Assembly (NCBI GenBank): GCA_903873905.1
Contig: CAIQQJ010000145.1
Coordinates: 1-64,000 of the forward strand
Direction of reading: 5' to 3'
DNA: 64,000 bases
Origin: an uncultured Flavobacteriales bacterium
Lineage (GTDB): Bacteria; Bacteroidota; Bacteroidia; Palsa-965
Part shown: one piece after another, positions 18,564 to 26,182 of the stretch
Layout: each line of letters starts with the position of its first letter
Position numbering within the stretch: the first letter of the stretch is position 1
Position numbers and translations under genes: made by a program
Notes under the pieces: model-generated
Database searches by the model: none
Told to the model about the DNA's origin: nothing
The model's input: the letters and a program-made list of their open reading frames with translations, nothing else

Positions 18564-20843
18564 TTATTTCCCTTTAGGAAGACTCTGGAAAGTAAATTTC
18601 TGAATTGACCAATGCGTAACGACAGGAGGTTTCGGTTTTGGCGCTCTGGTTTGTGCACCATTATCCATAAGTAAATCATCAAGTGGTCCTTTTGTCCCTC
18701 TTATGCCACGCGTCATAACGCCTTTACTTTCAAATACACTAGTCGAAACTGCTACGTCAGAAGTCAACAGGAAATAAGTGTCATTCCCAAAAGGAGGACC
18801 AATTGTAAAATTTACTGAATCATTCACAGGTAATACATTCATCAGCATTGGAGAACTTCCAGGAATATATTTTATCAAGTTACTTTCAGCGCCATATTCT
18901 CCAGAAGGATAAAACAATGTCATTTGTCCCGTTGCATCAATGGTGAAAATATAACAATAACGTGGGATGATTCTGCTTGAAGGTGCATTTGCCGAATCAA
19001 GTTTCAATGCGAAGTGATATTCTTGCTCTTCGATCATTTTCTCTCCTGGCTGAACAATTTGTTTTTTTCCATTCACCAAAACGAGAGAGTAAGGATAATT
19101 ATCAGCTGGTGATTTCAAGTTTAGCCAAGAACTAATTTTTCCCAAACGAACCGCAAATACAGAAAGGCTATCAGCAGTTGTGTCAATTCCATAGCTGCAC
19201 CAATTTGTTCGTACTGGAAATGAATTGCGAAAGGAAGAATCCTGATCGGAAATATTTGGACGAATCAGTGAATAGGCCAATGAACCTTTTTCAGATCTTC
19301 CAACAAGAATATAATTTGCCAGCAATGGATTTTTTGTGAACTCAACTGCGGAATTAGGAGAACCAGGTCCAAGCTTTTTATTGAGTGCTAAAGTTAATTC
19401 AGTTGAAGGAGGAAGTTGTAGAAAAACTTCACTGCCTATAGGTATAACAGCTTTGATGTTCGCAACTGTCAATGCGGAAAGAATATGCGATTCGTTATGC
19501 CCGGCCGATGTCACCAACCATTTTCCTTCATTGAATTGAATAACATTTGCAGGTGCCTTCTTTGTTGGATCACTTACTAATTTATAATTACTTCCTAAAA
19601 ATGACATTACAGGAGCTATTTCTTTCTTGAGTTGAGCTGCTGTCATTGTTGTTTCAGGTGCCCAAATTCTCAAAGTTGGACCAGCAGGATTTACCCAGCT
19701 AACCATTTCAACTAAGTCTCCATTTTTTAGGTTGGAAATATTTCCTTTACCAACAACAATTGCACTTGATTCCCCAATGCGTTCCACTTTAGTTACTTCA
19801 AGTGCAATCGTATCCTTTCCTGTCACTTTAATAAAACGACATCCTTCATAAATTGATAGTTCATGTCCTCCTCTTAAAGTCACCTGAGTCGCTGTTACAT
19901 TCATCACGGCAATAAAAGTTTTTGCAGAATTTTCAGTGACTTTATCATTAAAAATTCCGGCTTTTTTTCGTTCATCAGTTCCTCCCATAATCGGATCTTG
20001 AAAAGTAGGTCCCTGATCTGATTTTATTATTCCAAGAATGGAAGTGTAAAGTCTTTCTGCACTTTGATTGGCGGAAGAAGAATTAATTGCTTTTATCAAA
20101 GCAAGAGTAAATGCACCATGTGCAGTTCCATCAAGGTCTGCTGCTTCCTTTGCGGTTTGATTACGTTGCGCGGCTGAAAATAGCAATGCACCTCGTTTTT
20201 CAGGTACAATTTGTTCTTTCGAATCGTCGTTAGCATCCCAATCAACTGGAGGTGCTTTTCTTTCTTTAAAAGTCACGGGCAAACTATTTCCTCTTGCAAT
20301 TGCACCGCTATGACAACTGTCAAAAATCAGTGTAAGTGTAACACCCTTATCTAAAAGTTGATTGAATAATTTTGAAAGTTCCTTGTTGCGAATATCCCAC
20401 AAATCAGCAGGAACAATAGTTTGATCCCAACCTGTTCCATCATAAGACTTGCTGTTTTTTACTTGTGAGCCATGTCCTGCATAATAAAAAAACACAACAT
20501 CGCCAGGTTGAGAGGTATTGATCAATTTTTGAATTCCATCAAGAATACCTTGACGTGAAGCCTTTTGATTGAACAATGTGTCAATGTTATTTTCCATAAA
20601 TCCATAACGCGCCATAATGATGGAACGCATAGATTTTGCATCGTTTAAACATCCGTTCAGATTTTCCCAACCAGAACGCTCATTGGCCTTCCCCCTATTT
20701 GCAAATACTTCTGGAGTAGTAGCTGTGGGCACGTAAATATCAATACCAATCAATAAGGCACGTTTGGTAATTGCAGACATTGTAAAAGAAGAAAAACACA
20801 ATGTCAAAATAAAAAAAGCACGGGATAGGGGAAATGTTTTCAT
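18564..20843 (-). CDS. Exported metacaspase-like C14 peptidase with DUF4384-like C-terminal region
   Basis: 759 residues. A signal peptide (FFILTLCFSSFTMSA) leads straight into a metacaspase-type domain: 'KRALLIGIDIY', 'LNGCLNDAKSM', His-124 in YYAGHGSQV, 'YDGTGWDQTIVPADL' and Cys-177 in IFDSCHSG. Metacaspases of this type usually cleave after Arg or Lys. There is no EF-hand-like loop here, unlike the other three. The middle (residues ~310-500) is unrecognised. Residues ~540-690 resemble DUF4384 ('QPGEKMIEEQEYHF', 'RYCYIFTIDATGQMTLFYPS'), and the tail carries 'SKGVMTRGIRGTKGPLDDLL', a run with several possible Arg/Lys cleavage points. It is the first gene of a two-gene minus-strand operon. 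Confidence 0.88.
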   Translation of the reverse strand: MKTFPLSRAFFILTLCFSSFTMSAITKRALLIGIDIYVPTATTPEVFANRGKANERSGWENLNGCLNDAKSMRSIIMARYGFMENNIDTLFNQKASRQGILDGIQKLINTSQPGDVVFFYYAGHGSQVKNSKSYDGTGWDQTIVPADLWDIRNKELSKLFNQLLDKGVTLTLIFDSCHSGAIARGNSLPVTFKERKAPPVDWDANDDSKEQIVPEKRGALLFSAAQRNQTAKEAADLDGTAHGAFTLALIKAINSSSANQSAERLYTSILGIIKSDQGPTFQDPIMGGTDERKKAGIFNDKVTENSAKTFIAVMNVTATQVTLRGGHELSIYEGCRFIKVTGKDTIALEVTKVERIGESSAIVVGKGNISNLKNGDLVEMVSWVNPAGPTLRIWAPETTMTAAQLKKEIAPVMSFLGSNYKLVSDPTKKAPANVIQFNEGKWLVTSAGHNESHILSALTVANIKAVIPIGSEVFLQLPPSTELTLALNKKLGPGSPNSAVEFTKNPLLANYILVGRSEKGSLAYSLIRPNISDQDSSFRNSFPVRTNWCSYGIDTTADSLSVFAVRLGKISSWLNLKSPADNYPYSLVLVNGKKQIVQPGEKMIEEQEYHFALKLDSANAPSSRIIPRYCYIFTIDATGQMTLFYPSGEYGAESNLIKYIPGSSPMLMNVLPVNDSVNFTIGPPFGNDTYFLLTSDVAVSTSVFESKGVMTRGIRGTKGPLDDLLMDNGAQTRAPKPKPPVVTHWSIQKFTFQSLPKGK

Positions 20844-20887
20844 AGAGTAATAAAGATAATCAAAGAAATTAGAAAAAAATTGAAGAC

Positions 20888-20919
20888 AAAAAAAAGAGCA
20901 CTCCTAAAAAGAAGTGCTC
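20888..20919 (-). terminator. Rho-independent terminator after the small secreted protein gene
   Basis: On the minus strand a perfect 7-bp stem (GAGCACT / AGTGCTC) with a 10-base loop is followed at once by eight Ts. It lies 20 bases after the stop of the 20939-21346 gene and separates it from the metacaspase operon that starts at 20843. Confidence 0.85.
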
Positions 20920-20938
20920 CTCAACAATATCAATTCAA

Positions 20939-21346
20939 TTATTTCAAGTTGATATGGTAGTCGCCACTGCAATCACCATTATCGGACCAAGAATAAGTTC
21001 CTCCGGCAGTCACGCAATAATAAGTTGTGTATCCACCATACACTGTTACATCTCCAACACCGTAAGGAGCAACATCACCTTTGTAGTTTCCATCAACATA
21101 AACGTTGATCCAGTAACCAGTGTAATTGTCAAATGTAATTGTGCAAAAATCAGTAGAACCACGTTGAGCTGGAGCTGGAGCAGCTACATCGGTAGTTGGT
21201 TTGTCAACTTTAATAGCAGCACCACGAGCTTTAGCATCAACTTTTGTCTGCTTTGGATCTTGAACGATCAATGGTTTTTTTACTTGAGCTGAAACGTACG
21301 ATACAGACATTACTGTAAGGCAAATCATCAATAGATACTTTTTCAT
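20939..21346 (-). CDS. Small secreted protein with K/R-rich linker and aromatic C-terminal domain
   Basis: 135 residues. A signal peptide (MICLTVMSVSYVSAQ) is followed by a flexible basic, Ala/Pro-rich stretch (residues ~21-66, with 'AKARGAAIK' and 'APAQRGST'). A compact Tyr/Gly-rich domain follows (residues ~67-135: 'TFDNYTGYWINVYVDG', 'GDVTVYGGYTTYYC', 'WSDNGDCSGDYHIN') with three Cys. No family is recognised with certainty; the fold looks like a small beta-sandwich. It has its own promoter and a strong terminator, so it can be made at a different level from the flanking caspase genes. The basic linker would suit trypsin-like or metacaspase cleavage, which is inference only. Confidence 0.75.
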   Translation of the reverse strand: MKKYLLMICLTVMSVSYVSAQVKKPLIVQDPKQTKVDAKARGAAIKVDKPTTDVAAPAPAQRGSTDFCTITFDNYTGYWINVYVDGNYKGDVAPYGVGDVTVYGGYTTYYCVTAGGTYSWSDNGDCSGDYHINLK

Positions 21347-21668
21347 AGGATAATTGGGTTTTGGTTTGGGTTAATTCGTGTAATGCAAATATATTTAAAA
21401 TTGTGAAGTACAAAATAAAACAAGTGATGTAAAGTCTTTTTTTACGTTTTTAATGAAAAAATTACGCTCTGAGGAAACTGCAAACAAAACTCTACCACTC
21501 TATATTTCAAATCTTTACGTTACAATTAATTTTTCAAGTGGTACTTGTTATGCTATGTTATTTTAAATGTACCAACACTCAAAACAATAAATTCTCCATT
21601 ATTCGGATCTGACGAAAAGTAATGAGATAGATTTCTATATTTATGGCCAAACCCCAAAAAACAATTTC
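21347..21668. other. Intergenic region between small secreted gene and thioredoxin gene
   Basis: 322 bases, very AT-rich. It holds the minus-strand promoter at 21386-21413 and the presumed plus-strand promoter of the thioredoxin gene, which I cannot place. No coding-like stretch is seen. Confidence 0.5.
21386..21413 (-). promoter_or_regulatory. Bacteroidota-type promoter for the small secreted protein
   Basis: On the minus strand TATATTTG (-7 box, consensus TAnnTTTG; plus-strand CAAATATA at 21386-21393) is preceded by TTTTG with a 17-base spacer (TTG at plus 21411-21413). A start about 7 bases downstream would leave a leader of roughly 33 bases before the ATG at 21346. Confidence 0.6.
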
Positions 21669-22574
21669 TTGCAAAAGCCCCACATCAGATTTTTTCTACA
21701 TTCTATTCTTTCAAAGAGAAATTATTTTTTTCTATTTTTTTTTCTGTATAATTTCTCTTTAGAACTTTCTGCCCAACATAAAATTGATTTTCAGGTAAAA
21801 TCTTGGACAGAGATTTTGAATCTTGCCAGAAAAGAGAACAAGCCCATTTTTGTAGATGCGTTTACGAACTGGTGTGGTCCTTGTAAAAAAATGGCAGAAG
21901 ATGTTTTTTCTGATTCAAGCGTGGTGCCATTTTTCAATAAATCATTTGTCAATTACAGTGTCAATATTGAAACTCAGGAAGGAAAATTATTTGACTCCAT
22001 CTTCAAAGTTTCGGCCTACCCCTCACTCTTATTTTTTGAAGCTAACGGAGAATTGATTTTCAGAGAAATTGGTTATAGGAATGTGTCAAAGTTTCTCGCA
22101 CTTGGAGTGAGCGCAAAAAACAATCGAGCTTTCATGGACTTTACAAAAAAAATGAGAACTGCCTACGAAAATGGATCTGCCAACAAACATTTACTCTATA
22201 AATACTTCCTGATTTTACGTGATAGTGGAAGGTCTGTTGATTCCGTTGCCGCTAGCATCATAAGCAAACTTGTACCTGAAGATCTTAAAAATGACACGGC
22301 ATTCAACATCTGGTCTGATTATGATCAAAGGATGGATTCTCCTTTACTCGATTATTTCCTAGAACAAAAACAATGGTTCATTACGAATCGTTCACAAAAT
22401 GACTTCGATCACAAATTGAATATGATTGTTGCAGAAAACTTGTCCTCTTCGAAAAGCTCAAATGATTTAGCTCGCTATGAGAATTTGAAAACTTTCATTC
22501 GCCGCGTTTATGATGGCGATGAGGAACAACTTGTTCTGAATGGTGTGGATCGAAAGTTTAATAGCGAAAAATAA
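21669..22574 (+). CDS. Exported thioredoxin-fold protein
   Basis: 301 residues if it begins at the TTG at 21669; no in-frame ATG exists before the conserved core, so the start is uncertain. A hydrophobic leader ('YFFLFFFLYNFSLELSAQ') precedes the thioredoxin domain at residues ~35-140: 'KPIFVDAFTNWCGPCKKM' holds the redox CGPC motif, and 'VSAYPSLLFFEANGE' holds the cis-Pro loop. The remaining ~150 residues are an unrecognised helical extension. Such proteins reduce or oxidise disulfides in the periplasm. It lies 30 bases before the CHASE2 gene and is probably co-transcribed with CHASE2 and the FecR-like gene. The Cys-bearing small secreted protein is a possible client, by position only. Confidence 0.8.
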   Translation: MQKPHIRFFLHSILSKRNYFFLFFFLYNFSLELSAQHKIDFQVKSWTEILNLARKENKPIFVDAFTNWCGPCKKMAEDVFSDSSVVPFFNKSFVNYSVNIETQEGKLFDSIFKVSAYPSLLFFEANGELIFREIGYRNVSKFLALGVSAKNNRAFMDFTKKMRTAYENGSANKHLLYKYFLILRDSGRSVDSVAASIISKLVPEDLKNDTAFNIWSDYDQRMDSPLLDYFLEQKQWFITNRSQNDFDHKLNMIVAENLSSSKSSNDLARYENLKTFIRRVYDGDEEQLVLNGVDRKFNSEK

Positions 22575-22604
22575 TCCCTTCGTTTTACAAATTTCTATTT
22601 CACT

Positions 22605-23822
22605 ATGAAACCCCTTCTGTACCGAGACGCTTTTTTCGCCACCATTTTCGTAATAGCGCTCTATTTGCTTTTGAAACTTGTAATTCTGAATATCCATTTC
22701 CTAGAACCTGGACATGAAGAGAAAAAAGATTTTGAAATGACTGATCTGGTTTATTCCAAATTCAGTAGTGAAAACAAAAATGGAGTTTCAGTTACAGATC
22801 GAGATACCAATATTGTAATGGTAAATATTGGAAATCTAACCAGAAAAGAAATTGCAGAGTTATTGGATTCCATTAATTCACATAACCCAAAAGTCATTGC
22901 ATTAGATGTATTATTCAGTGCAAATAAGCAGGATGATGATACATCACTTGCAACAGTTCTTAAAAAAATATCGAACAAATTGGTAATGGTGGGAATGTTG
23001 GCATACGATGAACAGGAAAATGCATCAGGAATCGAATCTTCTCAATCACAATTTAATGTTGGGGCAAAAATTGGGTATACCAATTTCGTTACCAATTCAA
23101 TGCTCAGTGTTGTCCGATATTTTGCACCATTTACAAAAGTTGGAAATGAAGAAGTGCCTGCATTTCCCGTTGCCATTGCAGAAAAATATAATCCAGCACT
23201 AATTGAAAAGCTGAAACGTCGTGGAAATGAAAAGGAAATTATTAATTATCAGTACACGCAGAAAAACATTTATGCTTACGATCACAAGGACATCACGGAT
23301 CAAAATAGCGGAGCGCTTTCAAATCTGATGGGGAAAATTGTCTTGGTTGGCTATTTGGGTTCAGATCTGGATCATGTGGTTACCGAGGATTATCACTACA
23401 CACCAATGAACGAGGGCAAAAATAAAAAAACTGATCCCGACATGAGTGGACTAGCCATTCATGCAAATATCATCAGTATGATTCTTCATGGAAAATACAT
23501 TAGCCATGTTCCAAAATGGTTGATGTGGACGATTTCAATTATCCTTTGTTTTTTACACATGATTTTTTTTATTCAATATTTTGTAAAAAAACATTTGTGG
23601 TTTCATTTGTATTTCAAAACCATTCAATTCGTCAGTTCTGCAATCATTATCGGTATTGCAGTTGGACTTTATGGCAAATGGGATTTGCGAATGGAAACCG
23701 AAATTTTGCTCGCCCCTATTCTACTATCGGTAGATGCGCTCTATTTCTTTGAACCACTTATGTTATGGCTTAATAAAAAGCGTGGAATAAAAACTTACTT
23801 AATCATGTTACATGACCACTAA
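22605..23822 (+). CDS. CHASE2-domain membrane sensor without an output domain
   Basis: 405 residues. One membrane segment near the N-terminus ('AFFATIFVIALYLLLKLVIL') is followed by an extracytoplasmic CHASE2 domain: 'IVMVNIGNLTRKEIAELLDSIN', 'PKVIALDVLFS', 'NKLVMVGML', 'GKIVLVGYLGSDLDHV', 'ADPDMSG'-like 'DPDMSGLAIHANIISMIL'. Two to three membrane segments follow at residues ~300-390. CHASE2 is usually joined to a kinase, cyclase or other effector; here the protein stops after the membrane segments. Its 3' end overlaps the FecR-like gene by 11 bases, so the two are translationally linked. CHASE2 genes are known beside FecR-like and CHAT/caspase protease genes in other bacteria. The signal it senses is unknown. 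Confidence 0.88.
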   Translation: MKPLLYRDAFFATIFVIALYLLLKLVILNIHFLEPGHEEKKDFEMTDLVYSKFSSENKNGVSVTDRDTNIVMVNIGNLTRKEIAELLDSINSHNPKVIALDVLFSANKQDDDTSLATVLKKISNKLVMVGMLAYDEQENASGIESSQSQFNVGAKIGYTNFVTNSMLSVVRYFAPFTKVGNEEVPAFPVAIAEKYNPALIEKLKRRGNEKEIINYQYTQKNIYAYDHKDITDQNSGALSNLMGKIVLVGYLGSDLDHVVTEDYHYTPMNEGKNKKTDPDMSGLAIHANIISMILHGKYISHVPKWLMWTISIILCFLHMIFFIQYFVKKHLWFHLYFKTIQFVSSAIIIGIAVGLYGKWDLRMETEILLAPILLSVDALYFFEPLMLWLNKKRGIKTYLIMLHDH

Positions 23823-24747
23823 AAAATATTTTCTTTCCGCGGTCTTTAGTTTTGTTTTGTTTGTTTCTGCAATTAATGCATTTGGACAAACGACAAGCAT
23901 GCGTGTATTTTATTTCCGTGGGACTGTACAATACAAGAATCCTGGATCAAACTACAATGCAATTAATCAAGTCAATATTATTCTCAAAGAAAATCAAACC
24001 GTTAAAGTTGGTACGAATTCTCAATTAGTTTTGATTCATCCAAACGGGAAACAAATTACGCTTAGTAAACCAGTTGAAATTTTGGTAAGTGAATTAATCA
24101 TAATGGGAAATGTATCCAATGGCCAATCACTGATTGATTCTTACATTAATTTTCTCTGGAAGGAAACAACTGCAGGTCATCAGGAAATGGACCCGGGCAA
24201 AAAAGAATCAACTACACAAAAGGGAATGGTGGTGAGAGGGAATTGTGACGGTGTCCATTTGGATTTTCCTTATGACGGAAGTGAAGTGACCGATAGTATT
24301 CTCACTTTTAATTGGACACCGTACGTTGGAACTGCTTTTTCCTTCCGTGTTTACGATGCACAAGGCGGTCCTGATTGGCCAGCAATGTACTCACAGAAAG
24401 TTTCCACCCAATCCTTGACCATAAATTTGGATACTGGAATTTTTGCAAAATATGATTCCTTGTATTGGGATGTCTATCAGGAAGGAATGTCGGAAAGTGA
24501 ATGTCCGCATTATTTATATGTAAAAAGAGACGTTGCCTTTAATGACAACTTGAAAAAGGATTTTGCAAATTTGGATTTAAGTGCATACGATGCCCCAATG
24601 AAGGAATTGTTGTTGGGCGCATTTTACGAGAAGCATCGCATGTATTCCGAAGCGCGTGAGCATTATCAAGCCGCGGTCAAACTTGCTCCCGACAATGTCA
24701 ACTTTTCAGAAACGCTGAAGAAGTTTGAGGAGCGTGTTGGGAAATAA
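23812..24747 (+). CDS. FecR-like exported protein with C-terminal TPR-like segment
   Basis: 311 residues starting inside the CHASE2 gene's end (11-base overlap). A signal peptide (AVFSFVLFVSAINAFGQ) is followed by a FecR-like beta-rich region (residues ~25-100: 'FYFRGTVQYK', 'LKENQTVKVGTNSQLVLIHPNGKQ'), the same layout as FecR periplasmic domains but without the anti-sigma segment. Residues ~140-235 look like another beta-domain ('DSILTFNWTPYVGTAFSFRVYDAQG'). Residues ~255-311 contain a TPR-like helix pair ('MYSEAREHYQAAVKLAPDNV'). The tight linkage suggests it is the periplasmic partner of CHASE2. No sigma factor gene is nearby. Confidence 0.8.
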   Translation: MTTKKYFLSAVFSFVLFVSAINAFGQTTSMRVFYFRGTVQYKNPGSNYNAINQVNIILKENQTVKVGTNSQLVLIHPNGKQITLSKPVEILVSELIIMGNVSNGQSLIDSYINFLWKETTAGHQEMDPGKKESTTQKGMVVRGNCDGVHLDFPYDGSEVTDSILTFNWTPYVGTAFSFRVYDAQGGPDWPAMYSQKVSTQSLTINLDTGIFAKYDSLYWDVYQEGMSESECPHYLYVKRDVAFNDNLKKDFANLDLSAYDAPMKELLLGAFYEKHRMYSEAREHYQAAVKLAPDNVNFSETLKKFEERVGK

Positions 24748-25150
24748 GAATTGATCGAAACTATCTAGGTCGGCATGAAGTGGAATGGGAATTTGTGATG
24801 TTGAAGAAAACGAAATGACAATATTTAATAAATGATATGTAATCAATTATTTCTGTTTTACTTTTTCCCATTTCCACCCTTGTGCAATGCGAGCATTGAG
24901 ACCTTGCTTTGAAACAAACAACTTTCGCAATTCCACACGAATTGTGCACTTGCGAGTATGGACGTCCCTCATCCAATGTGGATGAATTTGAAAATAAATC
25001 CTGCGAATTAGAAAAAGCCAAGAGGCCTCAAGCATAATCTCTAATTCCAGAGTCATTTCACCGCAAGACAAGAAATACCTGTTATAATAGAGTTTTAGAG
25101 ATAATTCCATTTCCAATTCATCACCAAAATGGGTATTTTTGTACCTCCCA
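24748..25150. other. Intergenic region upstream of the Moco operon, no gene seen
   Basis: 403 bases. Minus-strand open stretches here (for example 24847-25170) have no recognisable family, unusual composition and overlap the moaA promoter and start, so I do not call them. It contains the moaA promoter box at 25134. I see no molybdenum-cofactor riboswitch-like structure by eye. Confidence 0.5.
25110..25141 (+). promoter_or_regulatory. Promoter of the molybdenum cofactor operon
   Basis: TATTTTTG at 25134-25141 fits the -7 consensus TAnnTTTG, with TTTC at 25110-25113 as an imperfect -33 box (20-base spacer). A start ~7 bases later would fall at or within a few bases of the moaA ATG at 25151, which would make the message nearly leaderless. 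Confidence 0.45.
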
Positions 25151-26134
25151 ATGCTTAAAGACAAATTCAATCGCGTTCATGATTATCTGAGGATTTCGGT
25201 CACGGATAAATGCAATTTGCGCTGCACGTATTGTTCTCCCGACGATTTGCCCAAAGGAGCTTTTGCTAATGCGCCTCGTATGACTGCGGATGAAATTGAA
25301 CGCATAGCTTCCGTATTTGTAAAATCAGGTGTGAAAAAAATCCGAATTACAGGTGGTGAACCATTGGTAAGAAGAGATTTGAAAGAAATCATTCAACGGC
25401 TATCGAAATTTCCAGTGGAACTTGCTATTACAACAAATGGCGTTTTTGTCAATGAGTTTGTGGAAACATTCAAAGAAGCAGGATTGAGATCTGTCAATGT
25501 CAGTTTGGATTCATTGCAAAAAGAAAAATATTTTTCCATTACAAAACGTGATCAATTCAATCGCGTAATGGAAAATATCAATTTGTTGCTGACAAATAAT
25601 TTTCATGTGAAAGTGAATGTTGTTGTGATGAAAGACGTCAATGACAATGAGATTCTGAACTTCATTGAATGGACAAAAGACTTTCCTATACATGTTCGTT
25701 TCATTGAATACATGCCATTTTCAGGAAACGAATGGAGCTCCGAAAAGGTTTTTTCACATGAAGAAATATTGAATGTCATTGCTGCAAAATATGAATTCGT
25801 CAAATTGCAAAATGAGACAAATGACACAGCAAAAAAATTCTTTGTTCCCCAACACCAAGGAACTTTTGCGATTATCAGCACCATGAGTGAACCCTTTTGC
25901 AGTGGATGCAACCGCATGCGCCTTACATCCGATGGCAAAATGTATAACTGTCTTTTTGCAGAAAAAGAGACTGATCTACTCAGCAATCTGAGATTGGGAA
26001 ATGACATTGAACCCTTGATCCAAAAATGTGTATTGGAAAAATCCGAAATGCTTGGTGGCAATAATGAAAATAAAAACTGGGGAAAAGAAAACACGGAAAC
26101 TCGTGAGAGAAGTATGATAAATCTTGGTGGCTAA
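25151..26134 (+). CDS. moaA: GTP 3',8-cyclase MoaA
   Basis: 327 residues from ATG 25151 (an in-frame TTG at 25139 is four codons upstream; family proteins start at MLKD-like positions). A radical-SAM enzyme that, with MoaC, turns GTP into cyclic pyranopterin monophosphate. The SAM-binding 4Fe-4S motif is C21-x3-C25-x2-C28 ('DKCNLRCTYC'); the second cluster is ligated by C250, C253 and C267 ('CSGCNRMRLTSDGK...YNC'). 'GGEPLVRRDL' is the SAM-contact region, and the C-terminal Gly-Gly typical of MoaA is present. It is the first gene of the operon that continues through 31830. Confidence 0.97.
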   Translation: MLKDKFNRVHDYLRISVTDKCNLRCTYCSPDDLPKGAFANAPRMTADEIERIASVFVKSGVKKIRITGGEPLVRRDLKEIIQRLSKFPVELAITTNGVFVNEFVETFKEAGLRSVNVSLDSLQKEKYFSITKRDQFNRVMENINLLLTNNFHVKVNVVVMKDVNDNEILNFIEWTKDFPIHVRFIEYMPFSGNEWSSEKVFSHEEILNVIAAKYEFVKLQNETNDTAKKFFVPQHQGTFAIISTMSEPFCSGCNRMRLTSDGKMYNCLFAEKETDLLSNLRLGNDIEPLIQKCVLEKSEMLGGNNENKNWGKENTETRERSMINLGG

Positions 26135-26182
26135 TTTTTTTTACCCACCGTTATTACTAGAAAGACATAGCGAATTATTTTT

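Noticed and set aside
21643-21762. ATG start in a different frame before the thioredoxin domain
   Set aside because: The frame ends at a stop after ~38 codons without reaching the domain; kept only as a possible frame-shift note.
8197-24747. Defence island of the cytoplasmic type (for example gasdermin or CBASS linked caspases)
   Set aside because: No gasdermin, cyclase, nuclease or toxin effector genes are present, and all caspases have export leaders.
24847-25170. 107-codon minus-strand open frame upstream of moaA
   Set aside because: No recognisable domain, overlaps the moaA start and promoter, and composition is unlike neighbouring genes.
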